Below are positions 16,590 to 25,790 of a stretch of 61,732 nucleotides of DNA, in pieces (positions within the stretch are counted from its first letter, which is position 1; each line of letters begins with the position of its first letter). Under the pieces are notes generated by a model, which was not told the DNA's origin, ran no database searches, and saw nothing but the letters and a program-made list of their open reading frames with translations. This DNA comes from Marmoricola sp. Its GTDB lineage: Bacteria; Actinomycetota; Actinomycetes; Propionibacteriales; Nocardioidaceae. The position numbers and the translations under genes were made by a program. The stretch lies in the NCBI GenBank assembly GCA_025965195.1, contig JAOPXK010000018.1, positions 1 to 61,732 of the forward strand, written 5' to 3'.

Positions 16590-16595
16590 TACTTT
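16590..16595 (+). promoter_or_regulatory. Leaderless -10 box, DUF1992 gene
   Basis: TACTTT, six bases (TGACGC), then the GTG start at 16602. No Shine-Dalgarno is present. Confidence 0.55.
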
Positions 16596-16601
16596 TGACG
16601 C

Positions 16602-17090
16602 GTGGACAGCGAGAACCCCGACGAGCACGAGCCCCAGCCCGAACGGCGGGCGCATCGTGAGGCCGAGCGCGACGCTCGCACCGGGCGGAGTGCCGCGAGC
16701 GAACGGATCAGGCATCAGACCCAGTGGGTCGAGCAGCAGATCAGCCAGGCGATGGCGCGCGGTGACTTCGACAACCTCCCCGGTGCCGGCAAGCCGATCA
16801 AGGACCTCGGCTCGAGCCATGACCCTGACTGGTGGGTTAAGAAGCTGATCGAGCGCGAGCAGATCACCGGCGTACTCCCACCGGCGCTGATGCTGCGCAA
16901 GGAGGACGCCGAGCTCGACGGCGTACTCGACCGCGAGAACGTCGAACGGATCGTCCGCGAGATTCTCGAGGACTTCAACAAGCGCGTCATCAGTGCCCGC
17001 CGCCAGCTGCAGGGTGGTCCCCCGGTGATCACCAAGCTCCGCGACGTCGAGGCCGAGGTCACCGCCTGGCGCGACCGGCGGACCCGATAG
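16602..17090 (+). CDS. DUF1992 (DnaJ-homologue-associated) protein
   Basis: 162 residues from a GTG start. After a charged, probably disordered head (about 1-35, EHEPQPERRAHRE), the DUF1992 core is plain: an RHQTQWVEQQISQAMARGDFDNLPGAGKPI-like block, then DPDWWVKKLIEREQ and a long C-terminal helix. The family is linked to DnaJ-like proteins but its role is unknown. The end is ACC CGA TAG, the same nine bases that end hutU. The gene is convergent with the AbiEi-like gene, four bases apart. Confidence 0.85.
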   Translation: MDSENPDEHEPQPERRAHREAERDARTGRSAASERIRHQTQWVEQQISQAMARGDFDNLPGAGKPIKDLGSSHDPDWWVKKLIEREQITGVLPPALMLRKEDAELDGVLDRENVERIVREILEDFNKRVISARRQLQGGPPVITKLRDVEAEVTAWRDRRTR

Positions 17091-17094
17091 TCGG

Positions 17095-18135
17095 CTAGGT
17101 GTGGGTGAGGTGCCGGGCCGCGCCCGTCCGGACCAGGTAGCAGGCGAGAGGCTCTTCAGGCCGGAACCAGGAAGGCATCGTCAGGGTCCAGCGCCGATCC
17201 TCTGCGCGAGTGAACCGAGCACGGGCCCGCGCACTGCAGATCCTCCGGACCGCCCGAGTCCGATCACCGAGGTCGCCGCGCACGAGGTTGACGTATTCGA
17301 GGCCATGGTCCCGGAAGCGCGCCTCTCGTTCTGCGTCCGACCTCCGGCGGTCCCGCTCGAGGTGATCGGCGCCGTCGTACTCACCGACGAGCCCGGCCAC
17401 CGGATCGAACAGATCGGGGTAACCGAGGAGCTGGCCGTCCAGGCTGAAGACCGGCTGGTTGCACAGCGGAGCTGGTAGATCCGCGTCGAGGGTCCACACG
17501 AGGCGCATCCTGGTCTCCTGTGGAGATCGACTGTCCTCACTGGCCAGCAGCAGTGCCCGCCTGACGAGTGGCACGCCTGTCCAGGCCGGACGCTGCGCGA
17601 CGTACTCGCTCATCAGACCCACCGAGATCAACCTGGCTGCTGCCGCCATGTCCAGGCTGACCACGGCATGCCGCAAGGAGAGTCCTCGACGCATCTCGTC
17701 GAACAGGGCTCTCTGCGTCGTCGTGCAGGGCATCCCGGCGACCATCTCGCGTTCGCTGGGCGCGAGCTGCTCCCTGGTGACGGCTGAACCAGGCTGGCTG
17801 CGAATGTTCGCGGCACCACTGATGACCAGCGGGACAGGCAGCTGTTCGGAACCATCTCGCAGCCCGTCGAAGAACGCGGCACCGCGCCATCGGAGCGCTG
17901 CCCAAGCCGTCACGGCACCACAATCGGGCAACCGGACGGACTGCTCGAGGATGCGCTGCTCGACGACCTCCGGGTCCACCTCGGTAGGGAGGTACCAACC
18001 GTGTGCCACCTGTCGCCAACGGGGTCCACGAGCCACGCCTCTCTTGGGCCCGCAGCAACCTGTCGGGTTGATGCGGACGGGCCGCACCAGTCCAGAAGGC
18101 CGCGGGCAAACCGGCTGCCATCGATCGTCATCCAT
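17095..18135 (-). CDS. AbiEi/DUF559-like hypothetical protein
   Basis: 346 residues. The N-terminal part (GPRWRQVAHGWYLPTE) resembles the winged-helix start of AbiEi-type antitoxin proteins. The C-terminal part (GLVGEYDGADHL...R...D...RE..FRDHGLEYVNLVRGD) has the spacing of a PD-(D/E)xK-like endonuclease fold (DUF559/Vsr type), with Glu-Tyr-Asp as candidate active-site residues. Such proteins are common in Nocardioides-type genomes as solitary genes, and there is no toxin gene next to it. Whether it cleaves DNA is unknown. It interrupts the two halves of the histidine-degradation cluster. Confidence 0.6.
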   Translation of the reverse strand: MDDDRWQPVCPRPSGLVRPVRINPTGCCGPKRGVARGPRWRQVAHGWYLPTEVDPEVVEQRILEQSVRLPDCGAVTAWAALRWRGAAFFDGLRDGSEQLPVPLVISGAANIRSQPGSAVTREQLAPSEREMVAGMPCTTTQRALFDEMRRGLSLRHAVVSLDMAAAARLISVGLMSEYVAQRPAWTGVPLVRRALLLASEDSRSPQETRMRLVWTLDADLPAPLCNQPVFSLDGQLLGYPDLFDPVAGLVGEYDGADHLERDRRRSDAEREARFRDHGLEYVNLVRGDLGDRTRAVRRICSARARARFTRAEDRRWTLTMPSWFRPEEPLACYLVRTGAARHLTHT

Positions 18136-18224
18136 GCCACCCGAGCGTCGTGAACCGCGGTCCCGATGGACACCCCGCCTTCACGAACTGTGGACAGCCG
18201 TCGACTTCGGATGGGCTGTGGACG

Positions 18225-18287
18225 GATAGTCCGCCACGAAAAGCACCGTTCCGGCCGGACTATTCAGCCGTTTCGTGGCGGACTATC
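18225..18287 (-). repeat. GATAGTCCG hairpin element at the end of hutU
   Basis: Perfect 17-bp inverted repeat: GATAGTCCGCCACGAAA at 18225-18241 and its complement at 18271-18287, with a 29-base spacer that holds another ATAGTCCGG-type segment. The right arm supplies the hutU stop codon (TAG, 18283-18285). It probably also acts as the hutU transcription terminator. Same ends as the element at 13932-13998. Confidence 0.85.
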
Positions 18288-19947
18288 GGGTCTCCTGCAT
18301 CGGGATGCGGATGCCGCGCTCGGTGGCCACCTCGGACGCGCGGTCGTAGCCCGCATCCACGTGCCTGATGACGCCCATGCCCGGGTCGTTGGTGAGGACG
18401 CGCTCGATCTTCTCCGCGGCCAGGGCGGTGCCGTCGGCGACGCAGACCTGACCGGCGTGGATCGAGCGGCCCATCCCGACGCCACCGCCGTGGTGGATCG
18501 ACACCCAGGTCGCTCCGGAGGCGGTGTTGACCAGCGCGTTGAGCAGCGCCCAGTCCGCGATCGCGTCGGACCCGTCGGCCATCGCCTCCGTCTCGCGGTA
18601 CGGCGAGGCGACCGACCCGCAGTCGAGATGGTCGCGGCCGATGACAAGAGGGGCCTTGAGCTCTCCGGAGGCCACCATCTCGTTAAACTTCAGGCCGGCC
18701 AGGTGTCGCTCGCCGTACCCGAGCCAGCAGATGCGCGCCGGCAGCCCCTGGAACTGGACCTGTTCGCCGGCCATCCTGATCCACTTGTGCAACCGCTCGT
18801 TGTCCGGGAAGAGCTCGAGGATCGCCTTGTCCGTGGCCGCGATGTCGGCCGGGTCGCCGGACAGCGCCGCCCACCGGAACGGGCCCCTGCCTTCGCAGAA
18901 CAGCGGCCGGATGTACGCCGGCACGAAACCCGGGAACTCGAAGGCCCGGTCGTAGCCGCCCTTCCGGGCCTCGTCCCGGATCGAGTTGCCGTAGTCGAAG
19001 ACCTCGGCGCCCCTGTCCTGGAACTCGACCATCGCCCGGACGTGCGCTGCCATCGACGCCCGGGCGTCCTTGGTGAACCCACCCGGGTCCTTCTTCGCCG
19101 CATCGTGCCAGTCGGCGAACGAGACACCGGCGGGCAGATAGGACAGCGGGTCGTGCGCCGACGTCTGGTCGGTCACGATGTCGATCGGGGCACCGGCCTC
19201 CAGCAGGGCGGGGAACATCTCGGCCGCATTGCCCAGAACCCCAATGGACAAAGGGTTTCTGGCATCCCGGGATTCGACGGCGAGCTCGACGGCGTGCCCC
19301 AGCGATTCGGCCTGTACGTCGAGATAGCGGTGCTCGATCCGGCGGGTGATCCGGGACTGGTCGACATCGATGCAGATCGCGACGCCGTCGTTCATCGTGA
19401 CCGCGAGCGGCTGCGCGCCGCCCATCCCGCCGAGTCCGGCCGTCAGGGTGATCGTGCCGGCGAGCGTTCCGCCGTATCTCTTGTCGGCGACGGCGGCGAA
19501 CGTCTCGAAGGTGCCCTGGAGGATCCCCTGGGTGCCGATGTAGATCCACGAGCCCGCGGTCATCTGCCCGTACATGGTGAGGCCGAGGTCCTCGAGTCGA
19601 CGGAACTCCGCCCAGTTCGCCCAGTCACCGACCAGGTTGGAGTTCGCGATCAGCACCCGCGGCGCCCAGGTGTTGGTGCGGAAGACGCCGACGGGCTTGC
19701 CGGACTGGACGAGCAGCGTCTCGTCGTCGGCGAGAGTCGTCAGGGTGCGGACGATCGCGTCGTAGCACTCCCAGTTGCGGGCCGCCTTGCCGGTGCCGCC
19801 GTACACGACCAGGTCCTCCGGCCGCTCGGCCACATCCGGGTCGAGGTTGTTCATCAGCATCCGCAGCGGTGCCTCGGTCTGCCACGACCGGGCGGTCAGC
19901 GTGGTCCCGTGGGCCGCATGGATGGGAAGCCGGGGGTTGGTCGTCAT
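18283..19947 (-). CDS. hutU: Urocanate hydratase
   Basis: 554 residues. Hydrates urocanate to 4-imidazolone-5-propionate using tightly bound NAD+. The N-terminal signature [11 protein letters not shown] is at residues 50-60, and the Rossmann segment [11 protein letters not shown] follows at about 165-175. ICWLGYGER and the C-terminal [13 protein letters not shown] blocks are also conserved. Length is typical (about 550). Its start overlaps the hutH stop by 4 bp (ATGA). The stop codon lies in the right arm of a hairpin element. Confidence 0.96.
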   Translation of the reverse strand: MTTNPRLPIHAAHGTTLTARSWQTEAPLRMLMNNLDPDVAERPEDLVVYGGTGKAARNWECYDAIVRTLTTLADDETLLVQSGKPVGVFRTNTWAPRVLIANSNLVGDWANWAEFRRLEDLGLTMYGQMTAGSWIYIGTQGILQGTFETFAAVADKRYGGTLAGTITLTAGLGGMGGAQPLAVTMNDGVAICIDVDQSRITRRIEHRYLDVQAESLGHAVELAVESRDARNPLSIGVLGNAAEMFPALLEAGAPIDIVTDQTSAHDPLSYLPAGVSFADWHDAAKKDPGGFTKDARASMAAHVRAMVEFQDRGAEVFDYGNSIRDEARKGGYDRAFEFPGFVPAYIRPLFCEGRGPFRWAALSGDPADIAATDKAILELFPDNERLHKWIRMAGEQVQFQGLPARICWLGYGERHLAGLKFNEMVASGELKAPLVIGRDHLDCGSVASPYRETEAMADGSDAIADWALLNALVNTASGATWVSIHHGGGVGMGRSIHAGQVCVADGTALAAEKIERVLTNDPGMGVIRHVDAGYDRASEVATERGIRIPMQETR

Positions 19948-21485
19948 GCGAGTTCTCCGATCGCGTCTTCGACAGCAGTGAGTACGGCGCCTGAGCGAAC
20001 CAGCTCGACGGCTGCTTCGATCTCCGGCGAGAGATACCTGTCCGGGCCGGGCCCCTGGATGCCCGAGGAACGAAGCAGTGCGACGACGGCCGCGGTGGCA
20101 GGTGAGGGAACGAGTGGTGCCCGCAGGTCGAGACCACGAGCGGCCGTGAGGACCTCGATGGCGATCACACGGGTGAGCCCGTCGATCGACTTGCGCAGCT
20201 TGCGCGCGGCCGACCAGCCCATCGAGACGTGGTCCTCCTGCATCGCACTCGACGGGATCGAGTCGACGGACGCCGGGTTCGCGAGGCGCTTGAGCTCGGA
20301 GACGATCGCGGCCTGGGTGTACTGCGCGATCATGTGGCCCGAGTCGACACCCGGGTCGTCGGCGAGGAACGGCGGCAGCCCCTGGTTGCGGCTCTTGTCG
20401 AGGAACCGGTCGGTGCGCCGCTCCGAGATCGATGCCACGTCGGCCGCGATGATCGCGGCGAAGTCGAGCACATAGGCCACCGGCGCCCCATGGAAGTTGC
20501 CGTTGGACTCGACCCGCCCATCGGCCAGGACAACCGGGTTGTCCACCGCCGAGGCAAGCTCGCGCTCGGCGACCTGGGCACAGTGCGCCATCGTGTCGCG
20601 GGCGGCGCCGTGCACCTGTGGCGAGCAGCGCAGCGAGTACGCGTCCTGGACCCGGTTGCAGTCGGGGCCCCGGTGCGAGGCCACCACCCCCGAATCGGCC
20701 AGGATGCGGGCGAGGTTCGCGGCCGAGGCCTGCTGACCCGGGTGCGGCCGGATCGCCTGGAGCTCTGGGGCGAACACCCGGTCGGTGCCGAGCAAGCCCT
20801 CGACCGACATCGCCGCCGAGATGTCCGCCGTCTTGAGCAGCAGGTCGAGGTCGGAGATCGCCAGCACCAGCATGCCGAGCATCCCGTCGGTCCCGTTGAT
20901 CAGGGCCAGTCCTTCCTTGGCCTCGAACTCGACCGGGACCAGCCCGACCGCAGCCAGTGCCTCGGCGGCGGGCAGCAAGGCGCCGCTGGCGTCGCGGACC
21001 TCACCCTCGCCCATCAGCGCGAGTGCACAGTGCGCCAGCGGAGCGAGGTCGCCGGAGCAACCGAGCGAGCCGTACTCGCGGACCACCGGTGTGATGCCGT
21101 GCGAAAGCAGTCCGGCCATCAGCTCCGCCGTCTCGAGCCGTACGCCGGTGCGGCCGGTCGCCAACGTGGACAGCCGGAGCAGCATCAGCCCGCGGACGAC
21201 CTCCCGCTCGACCTCGGGCCCCGAGCCGGCGGCGTGCGACCGGACCAGCGACTTCTGCAGCTGGGCCCGCATCTCGACGGGGATGTGCCGGTTGGCGAGC
21301 GCCCCGAACCCGGTCGAGATCCCGTACGCCGGTGTCGGCGCGGCGGCCAGCTCCTCGACGTACGACCTGGCCGTGGTGATCGCCGAACGCGACTCGGCGG
21401 AGAGCCGGACCGGAGCTCCGTAACGGGTCACCGCCACGAGCTCGGCGAAACTGACAGGTCCGACCGAGACAACGACTTCGTCCAT
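19944..21485 (-). CDS. hutH: Histidine ammonia-lyase
   Basis: 513 residues from the ATG at 21485; an in-frame GTG at 21521 would add 12. Deaminates histidine to trans-urocanate, the first step of the pathway. The electrophilic MIO cofactor forms from a tripeptide, here Cys143-Ser144-Gly145 in [14 protein letters not shown], where many homologues have Ala-Ser-Gly. The catalytic Tyr lies in AYGISTGFG (Tyr54). It is the first gene of a coupled hutH-hutU pair. Ribosome-site evidence is weak at both possible starts, and I chose the start by family length. A perfect palindrome lies about 55-70 bp upstream. Confidence 0.95.
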   Translation of the reverse strand: MDEVVVSVGPVSFAELVAVTRYGAPVRLSAESRSAITTARSYVEELAAAPTPAYGISTGFGALANRHIPVEMRAQLQKSLVRSHAAGSGPEVEREVVRGLMLLRLSTLATGRTGVRLETAELMAGLLSHGITPVVREYGSLGCSGDLAPLAHCALALMGEGEVRDASGALLPAAEALAAVGLVPVEFEAKEGLALINGTDGMLGMLVLAISDLDLLLKTADISAAMSVEGLLGTDRVFAPELQAIRPHPGQQASAANLARILADSGVVASHRGPDCNRVQDAYSLRCSPQVHGAARDTMAHCAQVAERELASAVDNPVVLADGRVESNGNFHGAPVAYVLDFAAIIAADVASISERRTDRFLDKSRNQGLPPFLADDPGVDSGHMIAQYTQAAIVSELKRLANPASVDSIPSSAMQEDHVSMGWSAARKLRKSIDGLTRVIAIEVLTAARGLDLRAPLVPSPATAAVVALLRSSGIQGPGPDRYLSPEIEAAVELVRSGAVLTAVEDAIGELA

Positions 21486-21540
21486 GCATCCATCGAACTC
21501 TGCAAACGATTCCCCGGCCACCGGGGAGGACCTGGCCTCG

Positions 21541-21554
21541 TCTCAGATCTGAGA
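21541..21554. promoter_or_regulatory. Palindrome upstream of hutH, possible operator
   Basis: TCTCAGATCTGAGA is a perfect 14-bp palindrome in the 172-bp region between hutH and the divergent MFS gene. Its place suits an operator for hutH or for both genes. The nearby IclR-family gene is a candidate binder. Confidence 0.4.
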
Positions 21555-21645
21555 ACCCTGCCCTGAATCGGGGCGATTCCGGCGTCGTGAGATAGGTCTC
21601 CGCACACTCCCCGAGATTTCCGGCCCTGCGTCGATCGGCCCCGCC

Positions 21646-21651
21646 TACCGT
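21646..21651 (+). promoter_or_regulatory. Leaderless -10 box, MFS transporter gene
   Basis: TACCGT, six bases (GACCCG), then the GTG at 21658. There is no Shine-Dalgarno. Confidence 0.55.
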
Positions 21652-21657
21652 GACCCG

Positions 21658-22878
21658 GTGAGCAGCACCGACATCCCCACGGCCGACCCCGCGGCCGACA
21701 CCGCGACCACCCCGGGCACCAGCCGACGGTGGGCCATGCTCGCCGTGAGTGTCGTCGGCCAGGCGGCGTCCGCGGTGATGATCAACGGACCGGCCTTCCT
21801 GATCCCGACCCTGCACCATCAGCTCGGACTCTCGCTGGCCGAGGCCGGCCTGGTCGCGGCGGCGTCGACGATCGGCGTGATGGTCAGCCTGATCGCGTGG
21901 GGGTACGTCGCCGACCGGTTCGGCGAACGGTTCGCGATGGTCTCCGGCCTCACCGGCACCGCGGCCGCCGGCGTCCTCGCCACCCAGGTGACCTCGACCG
22001 TCGCCCTCGCGGTCGCGTTGTTCCTGGCCGGTTGCTTCGCCGCGAGCACCAGCTCCGCCAGCGGCCGAGTGGTTGTCGGCTGGTTCCCCGCCAACCGTCG
22101 CGGCCTCGCGATGGGGATCCGGCAGATGGCCCAGCCCGTCGGCGTCGGGATCGCGGCCATCACGATTGCCGTCGTCGCGTCGAAGCACGGCATCTCGGCG
22201 GCGCTCTGGATCCCGACGGCTGCAGCTGCCGTTGCCGCGCTCGCCTGCCTGCTGATCGTCATCGACCCGCCACGATCGAACCCGACGAACGGCAGCACCC
22301 CCAACCCCTACAAGCGCAGCGACTTCCTGCTCCGGGTCCACGGCGTCTCGGTCCTGCTGGTCGTGCCGCAGTTCGCTGTCTGGACGTTCGGCCTGGTCTG
22401 GCTCGTCGACGACCGTGGCTGGGGTGCAGGTGCGGCCGGCGCCCTGATCGCGGCTAGCCAGTTTCTCGGCGCGTTCGGCCGGATCGCGGTCGGCCATCTC
22501 TCAGACCTGGTGTCCTCACGGATGCGGCCATTGCGCTGGGTTGCCATCGCCGCAGCGCTCACGATGGGCCTCCTCGCGCTCACCACCGAGCTCGACCTCG
22601 CCGTCGCCGTGTTCTTGCTGGTGGTGGCCACGACCGTGACCGTCGCGGACAACGGGCTGGCCTTCACCTCGGTTGCCGAGCGTGCCGGACCCTCCTGGTC
22701 CGGTCGCGCGCTCGGCGTCCAGAACACCGCGCAGTACCTGGCAGCCTCGGCCGTTGCACCGATCGTCGGAGCGGCGATCAGCTCGTGGGGGTACGCCGTC
22801 GCGTTCGGGCTCGCCGCGCTCTGCCCGGTCGTCTCGATCCCGCTCGTGCCGGTGCGCGACGAGATCAAGGCGGACTGA
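21658..22878 (+). CDS. MFS transporter
   Basis: 406 residues with twelve predicted transmembrane helices in two groups of six separated by a short Pro/Asn loop (about 200-220). The GYVADRFGERFAM segment after helix 2 is the MFS motif A. The substrate is not readable from sequence. Divergent from hutH and followed 39 bp later by an IclR regulator; a role in uptake of histidine, urocanate or a related acid is possible but only inferred from position. Starts at GTG with a leaderless-type promoter. Confidence 0.88.
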   Translation: MSSTDIPTADPAADTATTPGTSRRWAMLAVSVVGQAASAVMINGPAFLIPTLHHQLGLSLAEAGLVAAASTIGVMVSLIAWGYVADRFGERFAMVSGLTGTAAAGVLATQVTSTVALAVALFLAGCFAASTSSASGRVVVGWFPANRRGLAMGIRQMAQPVGVGIAAITIAVVASKHGISAALWIPTAAAAVAALACLLIVIDPPRSNPTNGSTPNPYKRSDFLLRVHGVSVLLVVPQFAVWTFGLVWLVDDRGWGAGAAGALIAASQFLGAFGRIAVGHLSDLVSSRMRPLRWVAIAAALTMGLLALTTELDLAVAVFLLVVATTVTVADNGLAFTSVAERAGPSWSGRALGVQNTAQYLAASAVAPIVGAAISSWGYAVAFGLAALCPVVSIPLVPVRDEIKAD

Positions 22879-22905
22879 TTCTCGTATTCGAGACCTGGTT
22901 CGCCG

Positions 22906-22911
22906 TACGCT
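22906..22911 (+). promoter_or_regulatory. Leaderless -10 box, IclR gene
   Basis: TACGCT, six bases (CCCCGC), then the ATG at 22918. It lies in the 39-bp gap after the MFS gene, so the IclR gene has its own promoter. Confidence 0.55.
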
Positions 22912-22917
22912 CCCCGC

Positions 22918-23673
22918 ATGGGTCAGGTGCCGGCAGCGACGAGAGCGCTGCGTGTGCTGAAGCTGCTCGCCAGGCATCCCGACCCGCTTCCACTCGAACG
23001 GATCATCCGCGAGCTGGCACTGCCGAGGTCCACGGCCTACCACTTGCTCAACGCAATGATCGAGGAAGGCTTCGTCGCCCACATCGGTGAGGAACGCCGT
23101 TACGGGCTTGGGGTCTCGGCGTTCGAAGTGGGCAGCGGGTTCTCACGACAGGAGCCCCTTCAACGGCTCTCCCGGCGACATCTCGCCCTGCTCGTTGATG
23201 ACGTCAAGCAGTCCGCACACCTGGCCGTTCCGCACGGCCGGGACGTGCTGTACGTCGTCGAGGAGCGTGCCCCTGGCCGGCCGCCCCTGGTCACCGATGT
23301 CGGCGTCCGGCTGCCGGCGCACCTCACCGCGAGCGGACGGGCGATCCTGGCAGCGTTGCCGGCCGCGCAGGTCCGGGCGCTCTACCCCGACAGGTCCGCG
23401 TTCGTCGAACGCCACGGCACCGGGCCGCAGTCGCTGACCGCGCTGCGGGCGGTCCTCTCCGACACGCGCCAGCGTGGCCACGCCGTCGAGGACGGCGAGG
23501 TGACTCCGGGTTTCGCGTCGGTGGCGGCGGCGGTGCTCGACCACAACGACCTGCCACTGGCCGGGATAGCGGTGACCTACCCGACCGACCAGCCCGTCGA
23601 CCTCGACCGGATCGTGCCACGGGTGATCGCGACCGCCCGGGCGATCAGTCGCCGGGTCGGCGGGCACGGCTGA
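22918..23673 (+). CDS. IclR-family transcriptional regulator
   Basis: 251 residues. The N-terminal winged helix (about 5-65) has the recognition region PRSTAYHLLNAMIEEGFV, and the C-terminal IclR effector domain (about 75-250) has the typical AHLTASGRAILAALP and DGEVTPGFASVAAAV motifs. IclR proteins usually control nearby catabolic genes through small aromatic or organic acids. Here the candidates are the hut genes, the MFS gene and the convergent penicillin-acylase-like gene. The 3' end overlaps the 3' end of the acylase gene by 29 bp. Confidence 0.92.
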   Translation: MGQVPAATRALRVLKLLARHPDPLPLERIIRELALPRSTAYHLLNAMIEEGFVAHIGEERRYGLGVSAFEVGSGFSRQEPLQRLSRRHLALLVDDVKQSAHLAVPHGRDVLYVVEERAPGRPPLVTDVGVRLPAHLTASGRAILAALPAAQVRALYPDRSAFVERHGTGPQSLTALRAVLSDTRQRGHAVEDGEVTPGFASVAAAVLDHNDLPLAGIAVTYPTDQPVDLDRIVPRVIATARAISRRVGGHG

Positions 23674-25699
23674 GCGGCGGCAACGGGACCAGTCGGCCAT
23701 CGGCGTACAACGCGAGCTGGTCGGACCCGTGCACCGACGCGAGGTCACCGTCCGCACCGAGAGGCACCACCCAGCCACCGGCGCTCCGGTCCGCGAGGTC
23801 CCAGACATAACGGGCCACGGGTCCGCGATGCGCGTGGACGACGCCGGGCAGCGCTCCCGCAGCCAGAACGCAGTCGTAGTCGCCACCCAGTGCCACCTCG
23901 ATCGCGGCATCCGCACTCCGGCCGGTCAGCCCGTGCCACGGCCCGAAGCGGTGCCGCTCCCCGTAGCTGCCGCTGGTCGAGCTGCGCCCGGTGGTCGAGC
24001 TTGTCGAAACCACTTCCATCGCCTCGACAACGAGTGCCTGGGTATCGGTCTTGAGGAGCTCGCCTGCGGACAGCAGCTCGTCCAGGCCCATCAGCACCCG
24101 GCCGGAAAACACGAACCACGCCGCATAGAGGTCGCCGTAGGGTGAGCCAGATCCCAGCCCAGCAAGCGACTCCAGCTCCACGAACCGTTCAACAACGACG
24201 TCGCGTAGTGCGAGAAACGTGCCGGCAGCAGTCGAGTCGGCCTCCATCCGGCCATCCCAGCCGACGAGCTCGGCCTGCAGGCCGATGGCCGCGTCGGACA
24301 GCCCTTCGGCGGATCCGACCAGGTCCAGCAGCACCGAGGCTGGCCGTTGCGTGTCGAGGTGGATCGCGGCGAAGTCTGCCGACGTCAGGCCGGTCCGGCC
24401 GTCGAGGAGGGCGTCGATACGGTCCGCGCGTGCCGACCGGGCGAACTCCGTCCCGATCCGGTCGAAGCCGTCCATCCGCTGGTTCGCCGTCGCGAGCTGG
24501 CCGTCCGGTGCCACCTCCGAGCGCGGCAGGTCGACCCAGCCGGTCCAGGCGGCCTCGGGCGAGGAGCCATCCACGGGAAGCCAGCGGTTCGCCTCGGCGC
24601 GGTCAGGCACCCGTCCGACCACCCGCTGTACGACGGCGCCGGTGTCGTCCGCGACCAGCAGGTTGTTCACCGGCTCGACCCAGCCGGCGAACGCCGCCTC
24701 GACATCGGCGGTCGTGCGGGCACGAAGCAGCGGCAGGAGAGCCGAGAATCCCAGGTCGGACAACGCGAAGCTCGGCGTCCGCAGCGAGTACGCCGCTTCG
24801 CCGGGTCCTCCGACCACCACCGGCCCGTTGGCCGTCTCGATCACCTCGGCCGCCACCGCTGGAGCCGACCGCACCTCGACCGTCGTGATCCGGGACGGCA
24901 CGTCGTACCAGCCGGCCGGCCCGCGAGCCTGCACTCCGGAACCGGTCCGGCGAAGGTCCTCGACGAAGACATCCTGGTAGTCGGCCGAGGCGTTCGTGAT
25001 CCCCCACGCGACCGACCCGGTGTGCGCGAAGTGCTGCACCCCCGGGACGCCCGGGAAGGTCATCCCGGTGACGTCGAAGTCCGGGCAGACCAGCTGCACC
25101 TGCTGGTAGCAGTTCGGAGCCTGGTAGTTGCGGTGCGGGTCGCCGGCCAGCAGCGGCAGACCGCTCGCCGTCCGCTCCCCGCCCACCACCCAGGCGTTGC
25201 TCCCGGCACTCCACAGGCCTTCGTACTGGAAGAGCGCGGCGATCGACGGCCCGACGGTCGAGACCAGGTGCTCGCGCCAGAGCTTCGCGGGAAAGGTCCC
25301 GAAGAGGATGTGGTTCACGAGGAAGATCCCGAGCGGCACGAAGGGCTCCCAGGCCGTCGGCCGCGCGTCCAGCCCGTCCAGCTCCGAGACCGCTCCGATC
25401 CGGGACAGCCCGAGGTTCACGCCGTCGACGTAGGCGTCCACGAAGGCCCGAGTGTCCAGGTCGAGCCGCGCATAGGCAGCCCGGGCCGTCTCCTCGACCA
25501 GCGCGCGCCGCGAGAACACGTCCCAGGAGACCCCGGACGGCCCGAGGACCGCGGCCGTCGTTCCGAGCACCCGCCAGTGATCGAGGGTGATCTGCCAGGT
25601 CCGGTCCTGCGCGACGGCACGGCCTTGTTCATGGGCAACCTCGAGCACGTCTTCGCCCGAGACCCGCGGGATTCCCCACTCGTCGATCGTTGTCGGCAC
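23645..25699 (-). CDS. Penicillin acylase family protein (Ntn hydrolase)
   Basis: 684 residues. Family members are made as one chain that self-cleaves before a Ser, which becomes the N-terminal nucleophile of the beta chain. Here that Ser is Ser167 in GSNAWVVGG, followed by the expected PLLAGDPH block. Later conserved parts include ANQRMDG and RHRFGPWHGLTG. Unlike secreted penicillin acylases there is no signal peptide before MPTTIDEWG, so it may act in the cytosol, for example on acylated metabolites. Residues 563-570 (VVSTSSTT) come from a copy of the dispersed palindromic repeat and extend a loop before the conserved GERHRFGPWHG. Start is GTG; TAGACG lies six bases upstream. Confidence 0.9.
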   Translation of the reverse strand: MPTTIDEWGIPRVSGEDVLEVAHEQGRAVAQDRTWQITLDHWRVLGTTAAVLGPSGVSWDVFSRRALVEETARAAYARLDLDTRAFVDAYVDGVNLGLSRIGAVSELDGLDARPTAWEPFVPLGIFLVNHILFGTFPAKLWREHLVSTVGPSIAALFQYEGLWSAGSNAWVVGGERTASGLPLLAGDPHRNYQAPNCYQQVQLVCPDFDVTGMTFPGVPGVQHFAHTGSVAWGITNASADYQDVFVEDLRRTGSGVQARGPAGWYDVPSRITTVEVRSAPAVAAEVIETANGPVVVGGPGEAAYSLRTPSFALSDLGFSALLPLLRARTTADVEAAFAGWVEPVNNLLVADDTGAVVQRVVGRVPDRAEANRWLPVDGSSPEAAWTGWVDLPRSEVAPDGQLATANQRMDGFDRIGTEFARSARADRIDALLDGRTGLTSADFAAIHLDTQRPASVLLDLVGSAEGLSDAAIGLQAELVGWDGRMEADSTAAGTFLALRDVVVERFVELESLAGLGSGSPYGDLYAAWFVFSGRVLMGLDELLSAGELLKTDTQALVVEAMEVVSTSSTTGRSSTSGSYGERHRFGPWHGLTGRSADAAIEVALGGDYDCVLAAGALPGVVHAHRGPVARYVWDLADRSAGGWVVPLGADGDLASVHGSDQLALYADGRLVPLPPLSRARRPGD
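23990..24013 (+). repeat. Dispersed palindromic repeat, copy 3 (inside penicillin acylase gene)
   Basis: Core TCGAGCTTGTCGAAACC (one G to A change from the common form). Read on the minus strand as VVSTSSTT. A half copy GGTCGAGCTG lies just to the left. Confidence 0.85.
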
Positions 25700-25790
25700 A
25701 GTCCACGTCTACCAGACGCCACGACCGGCCGCGTGACCCGCCGGGTCCGTGCGTCGTTGGAGGCTTCGAACCTCGAGGAGGGTAACGGCC

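Noticed and set aside
17086-17095. CCCGATAGTC at the end of the DUF1992 gene as a third copy of the GATAGTCCG hairpin
   Set aside because: Only the outer nine to ten bases match; there is no second arm nearby, so it is not a complete element.
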